Source: Anseongella ginsenosidimutans (GTDB lineage Bacteria > Bacteroidota > Bacteroidia > Sphingobacteriales > Sphingobacteriaceae). Taken from it: 64,000 nt of DNA. How positions within the stretch are numbered: position 1 is the stretch's first letter; the number at the start of each line of letters is the position of its first letter. This document shows positions 36,291-44,685 of this stretch, one piece after another. The translations under genes were made by a program, and so were the position numbers. Under the pieces are notes generated by a model. That model was given only the letters and a program-made list of their open reading frames with translations, searched no databases and was not told the origin of the DNA. The DNA is taken from assembly GCF_008033235.1 (NCBI RefSeq), contig NZ_CP042432.1, forward strand, positions 3,782,001 to 3,846,000. The letters are read 5' to 3'.

Positions 36291-36979
36291 TTGCGACACT
36301 TACCAAATTTAATCACTTGTCTTAATCTTCTCTCCGGATGCGCTGCAGTAGTTTTTGTGATGAAGGGAGAAGTACAGACAGGCTGTTACCTGGTATTCCT
36401 CGCCGCCTTTTTTGATTTTTTCGACGGTTTGGCGGCAAGAGCGCTGAATGCATGGTCATCCATCGGCAAGGAGTTAGATTCCCTTGCCGATGTGATCAGT
36501 TTCGGCCTGGTGCCCGGCCTGATCATTTTTCGGCTGCTCCAACCCGGCGATTTCCCGGTTCCGGGTCAGGAATGGGCCTTCACAAGTTTTCTCGTCACGG
36601 TATTTTCTGCACTGAGGCTGGCCAGCTTTAATGTGGACGACCGGCAAAAGAACAGCTTTTTGGGCTTGCCTACGCCGGCCTGCGGACTCTTCATTGCTTC
36701 GCTGCCGTTTATTCCGGACCTTTTTCCGCAGGCGGGAACGTTCATTGGCCATCCCCTTTTCCTGCTTCCGCTCACCCTGATGCTTAGCTACCTCCTGGTA
36801 GCCCCTCTCCCCTGCCTTCCCTGAAATTCAGCCGGGAAGACAAGGCCGGGAACCGCTTTCGCTATATTTTCCTGGGAATATGCCTGCTGTTAATCCTTTT
36901 CCTTAAATTTGCCGCAGTCCCGGTAATCGTTGTGCTGTACCTGCTGTCGCCGGTGGTTCTTCGGGCAAACAAAGTTTAA
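36291..36979 (+). CDS. pssA: CDP-diacylglycerol-serine O-phosphatidyltransferase, split by a frameshift
   Basis: The enzyme makes phosphatidylserine, the precursor of phosphatidylethanolamine. The membrane protein shows the CDP-alcohol phosphotransferase motif (DFFDGLAARALNAWSSIGKELDSLADVISFG). The first frame ends after about 177 codons at TGA 36822-36824. The adjoining frame, from about 36812, reads LPSLKFSREDKAGNRF and two more membrane helices to TAA 36977-36979. One extra C in the C4 run at 36809-36812 would join them. A TTG start at 36291, two bases after the rho stop, is the only suitable start in frame. The true protein would be about 229 residues. Confidence 0.85.
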
Positions 36980-37007
36980 AGGAATTCAAATCTCATAGTT
37001 GGAAAAA

Positions 37008-37259
37008 ATGAAATTTATTGCCGAGATCAATGTAATGCCTCACAAGGAAATTCTGGACCCGCAGGGGAAAGCCGTAACTAAGAGTATGGTAAACCTGGGC
37101 CTGAATGAAATTCAAAACGTCCGTATTGGAAAGCACATTACCCTTGAGATTGAATCACCGGACCAGGAATCCGCCCGGGCAAAGGTAGATGAAGCCTGCC
37201 GGAAACTGCTGGCCAACCTGATCATGGAGTCTTACGATTTCACGCTTCGGCAGGCCTGA
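37008..37259 (+). CDS. purS: Phosphoribosylformylglycinamidine synthase subunit PurS
   Basis: The 83-residue protein matches PurS (MKFIAEINVMPHKEILDPQGKAV; GLNEIQNVRIGKHITLEI; EACRKLLANLIMESYDF). PurS bridges PurQ and PurL in the fourth step of purine synthesis in organisms with the small form of PurL. The ATG at 37008 is chosen over a TTG at 36999. No purQ or purL is adjacent. It follows pssA by 28 bases and may share its transcript. Confidence 0.9.
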   Translation: MKFIAEINVMPHKEILDPQGKAVTKSMVNLGLNEIQNVRIGKHITLEIESPDQESARAKVDEACRKLLANLIMESYDFTLRQA

Positions 37260-37281
37260 AAGAACGATAACCGGATAGCGT

Positions 37282-37773
37282 CTACGAATCAGCAATTTTC
37301 TCTGCTTCCAACCGGTCAGGGCAAATTTCCAGTAATTCACGTATTGTTTTATCCAAAACCGGATGCAGCAGATCCGGAGCAATTTCATTCAAGGGAACAA
37401 GCACGAAACGCCTCAGGTGAAGCCAGGGATGAGGCACGGTGAGCGTCTCTGTATTGATCACCTTTTCACCTGCTAAAAGAATATCTATATCAATCGCTCT
37501 TGCTTCCCACTTTTCCTTCCGCACCCTTCCCAAAGCCATTTCCGTTTCAAGGATACGCTGAAGCAGCCAGGTTTCCTGGCCGGGCTCCATATGGAAGGAA
37601 AGCACCTGGTTCAGGAAGCCCGGCTGATCCGTTTTCCCCCAGGCAGCAGTCCGGTAAATACCCGAAACTTTTACCGGCTTTCCCAGCAATACTTCCAGCT
37701 TCTTTAACGCAGCCTGCAGGTTTGCCTGCCTGTTTCCCTGGTTACTTCCCAGCGAGAGATAAACTTCACCCAT
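37282..37773 (-). CDS. folK: 2-amino-4-hydroxy-6-hydroxymethyldihydropteridine diphosphokinase
   Basis: The 163-residue enzyme (HPPK) transfers pyrophosphate from ATP to the pterin in folate synthesis. It carries the N-terminal LSLGSNQGNRQANL, the TAAWGKTDQPGFLNQV segment and the signature RAIDIDILL, followed by VPHPWLHLRRFVLVPLNEIAP. The gene is divergent from sppA with a 73-base spacer. No folB or folP is adjacent. Confidence 0.94.
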   Translation of the reverse strand: MGEVYLSLGSNQGNRQANLQAALKKLEVLLGKPVKVSGIYRTAAWGKTDQPGFLNQVLSFHMEPGQETWLLQRILETEMALGRVRKEKWEARAIDIDILLAGEKVINTETLTVPHPWLHLRRFVLVPLNEIAPDLLHPVLDKTIRELLEICPDRLEAEKIADS

Positions 37774-37846
37774 TCCTGCAATTTTAACATATTTTCAACA
37801 AACTGGCTTAAATTTTGGTACCATTGCATATAAATTCTACATTGCC

Positions 37847-39616
37847 ATGAAGCAATTCTTCAAATTCATGTTCGCCTCCATGCTGGGGGTATTTTTTTCT
37901 TTTCTTCTTTTGCTGGTGTTCTTTTTCATCTTCCTCGCTGCGCTGTTCAGCGCCGGAGCGGCGGACGAAACGATTACCCTTTCGGGGAACACACTGCTTG
38001 TCGCCTCCTTTAATCAGAATATTCCCGAAAGAACGCCGCAAAGCCCCTTCCCCGGGCTGGACCTGCCCGGCGTCCGGAATGTCACCGGCCTGAACGACAT
38101 CCTTGCCAATATCCGGAAAGCCGAAAGCGATAAAAACATAAAAGGCATTTACCTTGATCTGAGCTATGTCCCGGAAGGGCTGGCAACCATCGAAGAAATA
38201 CGCAATGCCCTGCAAAAGTTTCGCGAAAGCGGAAAATTCATTCTTGCCTATGGCGAAGTATATTCCCAAACGGCCTATTACCTGGCTTCGGTAGCCAATA
38301 AAATATACCTGCATCCGGAAGGCGCCCTGGATTTCAGCGGCCTGAGTACCGACGTGGTATTCTTCAAAGGTTTGCTTGAAAAGCTGGAAATTGAACCGCA
38401 GGTAATACGCGTCGGCGCTTATAAATCGGCTGTGGAACCCTTCACCGAAGAACAAATGAGCGAGGCCAGCCGGGAACAGATGAACTCTTATCTCCAGGAT
38501 CTTTACCAGCATTTTCTGGCGTCGGTTGCGACAAGCCGGGGAATCAGCAGGGACAGCCTGCACCTGATCGCAGACAGCTTGCTCGTGCGTCAGCCTTCGG
38601 ACGCCCTGGCCTACCGAATGATAGACGGGTTGAAATACAAAGACCAGGTAATTGCCGAACTAAAAAAAATGACCGGTACCCCTAAAGAAAACGACATGGA
38701 GACAGTTACCATGGGAGCATATACCCGCGCAGCCGGTGAAAGCAGCTCCAAACAAGGAATACCGGAGCGAATAGCTGTTATTTATGCGACCGGCGAAATA
38801 GTAAGCGGAGAAGGAAGTGATTTCCTGATCGGTTCGGAAAGGCTTTCAAGGGCCATCAGAGAAGCGCGGAGGGATGACGAAATAGAAGCCATTGTACTTC
38901 GCGTTAACTCTCCCGGAGGAAGCGCGCTTGCTTCCGACGTTATTTGGCGGGAAATGAGTCTTGCTAAAGAAGAAAAGCCTGTGGTAGTTTCTATGGGTAA
39001 TACGGCCGCCTCCGGAGGATACTATATTTCCTGCGCGGCCCATAAGATAGTAGCCCAGCCAAACACCCTTACCGGCTCCATTGGCGTATTTGCCGTTATT
39101 CCCAATATGCAGGGATTTTTTAACCATAAATTAGGACTCACCTTCGATGGCGTAAAAACCGGCGCATATTCAGACCTGGGAACCATTACCCGTCCCCTGA
39201 CTCCCGGTGAAAAAGCCATTGTCCAGGAGTACATCAATGATGTTTATGCGGACTTTACCGGCCATGTCGCCAAGGGCCGTGGAATGACGCTTCCCGAAGT
39301 GGACAGCGTTGCCCGGGGCAGGGTTTGGAGCGGCATAGGGGCGGTAGAAGCAGGCCTGGTTGATACTCTTGGCGGCATCCGGGACGCCCTGGAAATAGCA
39401 GCCGGCATGGCCGGCACAGAAAATTACCGGGTAATTGAGTATCCTTCCCAAAAAGGCCCCCTGGAAGAATTACTGAACAATATGGGCGGAAATATCCGCA
39501 CCTGGATGGTAAAACAGGAACTTGGTGAAAATTACCGGTATTTTGAAACGCTGAAGCAGCTCCCCCGCCTTTCCGGCGTCCAGGCCCTGCTCCCCTTTGA
39601 GATAGAGATCAGGTGA
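37847..39616 (+). CDS. sppA: Signal peptide peptidase SppA, 67K type
   Basis: The 589-residue membrane protease degrades cleaved signal peptides. It has an N-terminal membrane anchor (residues about 10-40, FFSFLLLLVFFFIFLAALF) and two tandem SppA domains. The catalytic lysine lies in the first domain (VGAYKSAVEPFTEEQMSE) and the nucleophilic serine in the second (NTAASGGYYISCAA), followed by NTLTGSIGVFAV. This is the two-domain arrangement of the E. coli-type enzyme. A terminator follows at 39649, shared with the converging tRNA gene. Confidence 0.93.
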   Translation: MKQFFKFMFASMLGVFFSFLLLLVFFFIFLAALFSAGAADETITLSGNTLLVASFNQNIPERTPQSPFPGLDLPGVRNVTGLNDILANIRKAESDKNIKGIYLDLSYVPEGLATIEEIRNALQKFRESGKFILAYGEVYSQTAYYLASVANKIYLHPEGALDFSGLSTDVVFFKGLLEKLEIEPQVIRVGAYKSAVEPFTEEQMSEASREQMNSYLQDLYQHFLASVATSRGISRDSLHLIADSLLVRQPSDALAYRMIDGLKYKDQVIAELKKMTGTPKENDMETVTMGAYTRAAGESSSKQGIPERIAVIYATGEIVSGEGSDFLIGSERLSRAIREARRDDEIEAIVLRVNSPGGSALASDVIWREMSLAKEEKPVVVSMGNTAASGGYYISCAAHKIVAQPNTLTGSIGVFAVIPNMQGFFNHKLGLTFDGVKTGAYSDLGTITRPLTPGEKAIVQEYINDVYADFTGHVAKGRGMTLPEVDSVARGRVWSGIGAVEAGLVDTLGGIRDALEIAAGMAGTENYRVIEYPSQKGPLEELLNNMGGNIRTWMVKQELGENYRYFETLKQLPRLSGVQALLPFEIEIR

Positions 39617-39648
39617 ACGTTAAGATATAGCGAACCGCCGCAAACAAC

Positions 39649-39671
39649 AAAAGCCCCATACCGGGGCTTTT
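39649..39671. terminator. Bidirectional terminator between sppA and tRNA-Val
   Basis: AAAAGCCCC (39649-39657) pairs with GGGGCTTTT (39663-39671) around a five-base loop, with A/T-runs that suit termination from both sides. Confidence 0.85.
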
Positions 39672-39675
39672 AGTG

Positions 39676-39750
39676 TGGAACGTACTGGGCTCGAACCAGT
39701 GACCCCTGCCCTGTCAAGGCAGTGCTCTGAACCAACTGAGCTAACGTTCC
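39676..39750 (-). tRNA. tRNA-Val (anticodon GAC)
   Basis: The minus strand folds as a standard cloverleaf. The acceptor stem pairs GGAACGT with ACGTTCC, and the D-arm contains AGCTCAGTTGGTTCAGAGC. The anticodon stem CTGCC/GGCAG encloses the loop TTGACAG (anticodon GAC), and the T-arm contains GGTTCGAGCC. The discriminator base is A and CCA is not encoded. Confidence 0.93.
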
Positions 39751-39906
39751 TTTTTCCGGCGCCTGCTATTCCTTGCGGGAATGCCCCTGACTTCAGGAAA
39801 GCTCCGCGCACCGGAGTACCTCGGGCCTGCCGGTTTACAGAGGGAAGATCCTGGCCCCGGCAGCAAATATAATAAAAACTGGCATGGAAGTAGCCTTGTA
39901 ATTTCC

Positions 39907-40686
39907 ATGGAGCCATTTGTTATTGCGGAAGGCAAATCACCGGTTATTACAGCAGCTATCCATGAGGGACATATGATAAGGGAGGAATTGCTCCCCTATA
40001 TGAACCTGGAAGAACATGAGCGCAGCAGGGAGGAAGATCCTTATACGGACTTTCTTTCGGAAATATCCGGCAGCCGGGTAATAGTGAATATTTCCCGGTT
40101 TGAAACGGATATGAACAGACCGCGTGAAAAAGCAGTGTACCTTCGGCCGGAGGATGCCTGGGGGCTGAATGTCTGGAAACAAGCGCTTCCCCCGGAGCTG
40201 ATAAACCGCTCCCTGGAAAGTTATGATGCTTTTTACACGGGCATGAAAACGCTTCTTAACAGTATCATTGACCGCTTCGGGCATTTCGTCGTACTGGACC
40301 TGCACACCTACAATTACCGGCGTGAAGGGACAGCTGCGGAAGCCAGCGAGGCCGACAACCCGGAGATCAACATAGGCACCGCTCATAACCATCCCCGCTG
40401 GAGCGAGCTTACCCGGCACTTCATCCAGACCCTTTCCGGCGCAAAGATCAATGGGCAAACACCCGATGTACGGGAAAATATCAAATTCAAAGGCGGGGAA
40501 TTTTCCAGGTGGATCAACCGGAACTACGGCGCGTTCGGCTTCGTACTATCCATCGAATTCAAAAAGACATTCATGGACGAATTCACGGGTATCGTGGATA
40601 TCTATCATCTTCGGGATATCCGGAGAGCCCTGAATTTCACGATGGATGAGCTGGCAGAACAACTGGAATTAACAGGGAGTAAATAA
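39907..40686 (+). CDS. N-formylglutamate amidohydrolase-like protein
   Basis: The 259-residue protein matches the FGase family (PF05013). Family-like segments are AAIHEGHMIREEL near the start, the SRFETDMNRPREKAVY motif and VVLDLHTYNYRR, which supply likely metal and carboxylate ligands. Known members hydrolyse N-formylglutamate in histidine breakdown. No hut gene is nearby, and the gene is the first of three tightly packed genes with a DUF1704 peptidase and an ATP-grasp ligase, so a different amide substrate is likely. The ATG at 39907 starts the conserved part; the in-frame region upstream overlaps tRNA-flanking DNA and is not protein-like. Confidence 0.85.
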   Translation: MEPFVIAEGKSPVITAAIHEGHMIREELLPYMNLEEHERSREEDPYTDFLSEISGSRVIVNISRFETDMNRPREKAVYLRPEDAWGLNVWKQALPPELINRSLESYDAFYTGMKTLLNSIIDRFGHFVVLDLHTYNYRREGTAAEASEADNPEINIGTAHNHPRWSELTRHFIQTLSGAKINGQTPDVRENIKFKGGEFSRWINRNYGAFGFVLSIEFKKTFMDEFTGIVDIYHLRDIRRALNFTMDELAEQLELTGSK

Positions 40687-40689
40687 ACG

Positions 40690-42525
40690 ATGGAGACAGG
40701 GCAGAAAAAAATAGGCGAACGCATTTTGAACAGGCTGAAAAAGGATAAACCGGTCCACGTGAAGCTGCCCGGGGGCGGTATCATCAATATGGACAGCCCC
40801 GTTCCTTTTTTGCTGGTCTACAGGATGCCGCCGGATGAAAAAGACCTGTTTACCCTGCAACTCGGAAAAACCGAATCTTCTTATCTTATGGCCGAAGGGT
40901 CCTCTGACCTTTCCGCCCTGGTAAACGAACTCAGCCAGGAGCTTGCCGACCGCTTCGGGGCCTTTATGCTGCTGGAAGTCTGGGTTACCGATAAAAAGGA
41001 CGCTGATGATTTCACCGTTCATTTTAATCACGAAGGAGCTAAGAGCATTGCCGAAAGCCTGCAGTCTGAACTGGATGCCATACGCATCGGAAGAACCCGT
41101 CTCAGCGCTTCTCTGAAGGAGGGCGGATCTCCGGCGCCGCCATATTTTTCACCGGTGCTGAATAAAAAGCAGGCTAAACGCTCAGAAATTATTATGGTAG
41201 GGCTTGAAATAAAGCCCATTTACATAAATCCCGACACCGGCAGGTCCTACCCGCTTTTCCTTCGCGAACTCAGGAAAGCGTTTGGAAAAGCCGTCCGGAA
41301 AACCTTTTTCGAATTTATCCGCCTCCACACTTCCCATAACGCTTCTCATTTTGAAATGCTGGGAAAAACGGTGATTGAAGACATTGTTTGGGATATCGAC
41401 AAGGAACTGGCAGGATACAGCAACCAGTTCAACTTCCTCTTCCTGGTCACTCCTGTGAATCTGGATGAAGCCTGGAAGGCGTTTGAAAAAAGTGATTTCC
41501 GGAAAAACCCGGTGTTTCACTACCGGCCAATGCCCATTGATCCGGAACTGATCAAGCGCAAGCTGTACAACCTGCCCATCGAAAAAATATCGGATCCAAC
41601 TATCGCATTCTTGTTCCGGGATAAACGCAAGGAGATTGACCGGATGCTGAACATGATGGCCGAACGGGAAAAGCCCGATTTCATGCATAGCAGCCTGCAA
41701 CTTTTCGGTAGAATTGACGATCACCTGGTAGAAACCGCACAAGCATTGCTGGTGGCGATTCCGCCTCCCGGAGACGACCCGAAAAAAAAGTTTCTGACAG
41801 CCGAGAAATTCGCAGCCATGGCGCGGGCGGAGCTAAAGTACCTTCAAAAGCAATGTCCCGATATGGCGAGCGAGGTACATATCCGCGAAGACATTGAAGG
41901 CATTCTCGTTTCCCGGGGGGTATTATGGATCAGCGATGAATTCAAAGTGAGCCGGGAACGCGCAAAGGGGCTTATCCAGCATGAAGTGGGGACACATATC
42001 GTGACCTATTACAACGGCAAGGCCCAGCCCTTCCGGCTTTTTTATACCGGGGTCCCGGGTTACGAGCAATTGCAGGAAGGCCTTGCCGTGCTGGCCGAAT
42101 ACATCATGGACGGCCTTACCAACCAGCGGTTAAGGACGCTCGCCGCCCGTGTAGTTGCCGTCGACTACATGGTGACGGGGCATTCCTTCGTAGAAACTTT
42201 TCACCTGCTGAGGGGCAAATACCACTTTCCGCCGAAAAACGCATTTACTACCACTATGCGCGCCTTCCGCGGAGGAGGGCTCACCAAAGACGCCGTGTAC
42301 CTGAAAGGTTTTCTCAACCTGCTCGAATATATCCGCGGAGGCCGGGAACTGGAACCGCTGCTGATCGGGAAAATACAGGAAGATTACCTGCCCATTGTCG
42401 AGGAACTCATTCACCGGAAGCTGCTGAAGCCTATCCCTGTTCGCCCGCGCTACCTGGAAAAGGAATTCCGTGAAAAGACCGAAATACTAAAAAAAGATAT
42501 CACCATATTTAATATGATCGGGTAA
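40690..42525 (+). CDS. DUF1704 / MATCAP-type putative metallopeptidase ('QEGLA' motif protein)
   Basis: The 611-residue protein has the zinc-peptidase motif HEVGTH (about residues 431-436) and, some 30 residues on, QEGLAVLAEY, the signature of the family sometimes called flavohemoglobin expression-modulating QEGLA protein. Eukaryotic relatives (MATCAP) remove C-terminal residues from tubulin, so a carboxypeptidase-like activity is plausible here. The first 300 residues form a separate domain without an obvious motif. It starts three bases after the amidohydrolase and overlaps the ATP-grasp gene by one base (TAATG), so all three should be made together. Confidence 0.85.
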   Translation: METGQKKIGERILNRLKKDKPVHVKLPGGGIINMDSPVPFLLVYRMPPDEKDLFTLQLGKTESSYLMAEGSSDLSALVNELSQELADRFGAFMLLEVWVTDKKDADDFTVHFNHEGAKSIAESLQSELDAIRIGRTRLSASLKEGGSPAPPYFSPVLNKKQAKRSEIIMVGLEIKPIYINPDTGRSYPLFLRELRKAFGKAVRKTFFEFIRLHTSHNASHFEMLGKTVIEDIVWDIDKELAGYSNQFNFLFLVTPVNLDEAWKAFEKSDFRKNPVFHYRPMPIDPELIKRKLYNLPIEKISDPTIAFLFRDKRKEIDRMLNMMAEREKPDFMHSSLQLFGRIDDHLVETAQALLVAIPPPGDDPKKKFLTAEKFAAMARAELKYLQKQCPDMASEVHIREDIEGILVSRGVLWISDEFKVSRERAKGLIQHEVGTHIVTYYNGKAQPFRLFYTGVPGYEQLQEGLAVLAEYIMDGLTNQRLRTLAARVVAVDYMVTGHSFVETFHLLRGKYHFPPKNAFTTTMRAFRGGGLTKDAVYLKGFLNLLEYIRGGRELEPLLIGKIQEDYLPIVEELIHRKLLKPIPVRPRYLEKEFREKTEILKKDITIFNMIG

Positions 42526-43565
42526 TGAAAATAGGATTCATCGTTAACCAGGTAAAAAAAGAAGACCCCAACTTTACCACTACAGGTTTAGCCTGGACTG
42601 CCCATAAGCGAGGTCATGAAGTGTATTACATGGGTGTGGGCGATCTGGCCTACTATTCTGACGAACAGGTAGGGGCTCATGCACGGAAGGTCCCTGACAA
42701 GAAATTCAATACGAGGGCCACTTTCATGGATGGGGTAAAAAGTGCCGCTAAGGAAAAGATCACTTCAGCGGGGCTGGATGTACTGATGTTACGGAACGAC
42801 CCTGCGGAAGATATAGAGAAACGCTCATGGGCGCAGAGCGCAGGCATGATATTCAGTCAAATGGCGGTCAAGCAGGGCGTCATTGTATTAAACGACCCGC
42901 AGGCCCTTTCCACGGCGATCAATAAAATGTATTTCCAGCATTTCCCGGAAATTGTCCGGCCAAAGACCATCATCAGCCGGAACGTCGAGGACATTAAAGC
43001 CTTCTTCGAAGAAACCAGGCACAAAATGGTGATGAAGCCCCTCCAGGGTTCCGGGGGGCGAAACGTATTCCTGGTCACTAAAAAAGAAGCGAGCAATATT
43101 AATCAAATGTTTGAAGCCATCAGCCGCGATGGTTATGTCGTTGGCCAGGAATACCTTGAAGAAGCAAAGCAGGGCGATATCCGCCTGTTCCTGATGAATG
43201 GTTCCCCTATTGAAGTAAAAGGCAAAATAGCCATGCTAAACCGGCTTCAGAAAGAAGGAGATATACGAAGCAATATACATCGCGGGGGAAAAGCGTTCAA
43301 AGGGCAGATTAGCGATACCATGCTGGAACTTGCCGAATCCGTGAAACCCAAGCTTATCAAGGACGGAATGTTTCTCGTTGGGATTGATATCGTGGGCAAT
43401 AAGCTGATGGAAATAAACGTCTTCAGCCCGGGCGGCCTCGGCAACGCTTCCGAGCTTCACAAGACGGATTTTATCACTCCCGTAATTGAAGCCATTGAAA
43501 AGAAAGTAGCCTACAAAAAGATCTATGGAGACAATATCTCCAACGTCCGGATCGCCACCATTTAA
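42525..43565 (+). CDS. Glutathione-synthetase-like ATP-grasp ligase
   Basis: The 346-residue protein has the ATP-grasp layout of glutathione synthetase and RimK. It has an N-terminal pre-ATP-grasp domain (MKIGFIVNQV; LRNDPAEDIEKRSWAQSAGM), then KMVMKPLQGSGGRNVFLV (ATP-binding lysine and Gly-rich loop), QEYLEEAKQGDIRLFLMNG, and the metal-binding end LVGIDIVGNKLMEINVFSPGG. It should join a carboxylate to an amine through an acyl-phosphate. A gamma-glutamylcysteine ligase is not adjacent, so true glutathione synthesis is unsupported. Its 3' end overlaps the converging GH43 gene by four bases. Confidence 0.87.
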   Translation: MKIGFIVNQVKKEDPNFTTTGLAWTAHKRGHEVYYMGVGDLAYYSDEQVGAHARKVPDKKFNTRATFMDGVKSAAKEKITSAGLDVLMLRNDPAEDIEKRSWAQSAGMIFSQMAVKQGVIVLNDPQALSTAINKMYFQHFPEIVRPKTIISRNVEDIKAFFEETRHKMVMKPLQGSGGRNVFLVTKKEASNINQMFEAISRDGYVVGQEYLEEAKQGDIRLFLMNGSPIEVKGKIAMLNRLQKEGDIRSNIHRGGKAFKGQISDTMLELAESVKPKLIKDGMFLVGIDIVGNKLMEINVFSPGGLGNASELHKTDFITPVIEAIEKKVAYKKIYGDNISNVRIATI

Positions 43566-44662
43566 AGGCCTGAAGGCGGCGGCTGGGGCGTCGTAACGGG
43601 GCCATGCACCACCAGGCTGCCGTCGTCCAGTATCTCCATCCGGTCAATGAACACCATTCGTTCGTTGCCCGTAGCGGCTGTCCTGCCGTGGTAAACGCAA
43701 AACATTTCCGTGCCGTCCGGCGAATAAGTAATGCTGTTATGGCCGGTCCCGGTCACATTCCCGCCGATGGCAGTATTCTTTTCCAGCACCGGGTTATTGG
43801 CTGCTTTTACGTAAGGGCCCAGCGGAGAGGTCGCAGTCGCATAGCCAACGGCATAATTCTGCCCGCCGAAATGGTTGGCAGAGTACATCATATAATAAGT
43901 ATCGCCCCGCTTGAACGTATAGGAGCCCTCGGTCCAGCGCCGGTTCACCTCATGAGAAGTCACCGAACGGCTTTCCCATTCCGCCTGTTTGTCGTCCATT
44001 TTTACCGGCGGCCGAAGCAATAAGCGGGGCTTCCCTTTTACCCCTTTGAAATCGGGACGAAGCTCTACCCCGTATACCCAGCTTTCTTCAATTTCGTCAT
44101 ACCAGCCCTTTTCCCTCGCCCAGTCAGCCACTTCGCTTTCCACCGCGTGTTTGTAGCAGCAGCGGGAGTAATACAGGTAAATTCTGCCATCATCGTCAAA
44201 AAATACGTTGGCATCAATGATCGGATATCCCGGGTCGAAAACCGGCTCGTTCCGGATGTCCTTAAAAGGGCCCGTGGGCTTATCGGCTACGGCCACCCCT
44301 ATCCGGAAATTTTCCAGCTCAGCAGTGGGATTATCCCGCCATTGCGCGCTGTAAAAGAGATAATATTTATTCTTCACTTTATACACTTCGGGCGCCCAGA
44401 AAGCGCCGATGCACCAGGAATCTTCCGTATTTCCATGATATACCTGCCCTTTATATTCCCAGTTGACCAGATCAGAAGAAGCATAGGCCGAAAAGCCGTC
44501 CTTTGCGCCGCCGCCAGTCCCGTACATATAATAATTTCCGTCGCTGGTATCATACAGAACGAAAGGATCGCCAAAGGCAACCGGGAGCGGATTTCTGTAG
44601 GTTTCCTGGGCGCATGCGCCGCTTATACTCAAAACCAGCCCAAAAAGGAGAAGCATTCTCAT
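43562..44662 (-). CDS. GH43 family glycoside hydrolase
   Basis: The 366-residue enzyme has a signal peptide ending near CAQE and the five-bladed beta-propeller pattern of GH43. Candidate catalytic residues are the aspartate in AFGDPFVLY, the aspartate in PIIDANVFFDDDGRIYLYYSR and the glutamate in RRWTEGSYTFKRGDTYYMMYSAN. GH43 enzymes remove arabinose or xylose from plant polysaccharides, so this may feed the xylose genes at 18767-24068. Its last bases overlap the ATP-grasp gene on the other strand. Confidence 0.9.
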   Translation of the reverse strand: MRMLLLFGLVLSISGACAQETYRNPLPVAFGDPFVLYDTSDGNYYMYGTGGGAKDGFSAYASSDLVNWEYKGQVYHGNTEDSWCIGAFWAPEVYKVKNKYYLFYSAQWRDNPTAELENFRIGVAVADKPTGPFKDIRNEPVFDPGYPIIDANVFFDDDGRIYLYYSRCCYKHAVESEVADWAREKGWYDEIEESWVYGVELRPDFKGVKGKPRLLLRPPVKMDDKQAEWESRSVTSHEVNRRWTEGSYTFKRGDTYYMMYSANHFGGQNYAVGYATATSPLGPYVKAANNPVLEKNTAIGGNVTGTGHNSITYSPDGTEMFCVYHGRTAATGNERMVFIDRMEILDDGSLVVHGPVTTPQPPPSGL

Positions 44663-44672
44663 TTTGCTTTAT

Positions 44673-44680
44673 TACTTTTG
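44673..44680 (+). promoter_or_regulatory. -7 box of the PolX-like gene
   Basis: TACTTTTG matches TAnnTTTG and ends five bases before the ATG at 44686, consistent with a leaderless transcript. Confidence 0.45.
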
Positions 44681-44685
44681 TGTTA

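Noticed and set aside
39676-39750. tRNA-Asp assignment for the minus-strand tRNA
   Set aside because: The loop is TTGACAG, so the anticodon is GAC (valine); GTC would be needed for aspartate.
39781-39906. N-terminal extension of the amidohydrolase to an earlier ATG
   Set aside because: The extension is low-quality sequence reaching back towards the tRNA gene; homology-like sequence begins at the ATG at 39907.
44503-44685. Upstream extension of the PolX-like gene
   Set aside because: It overlaps the signal-peptide region of the divergent GH43 gene, and the -7 box lies after it.
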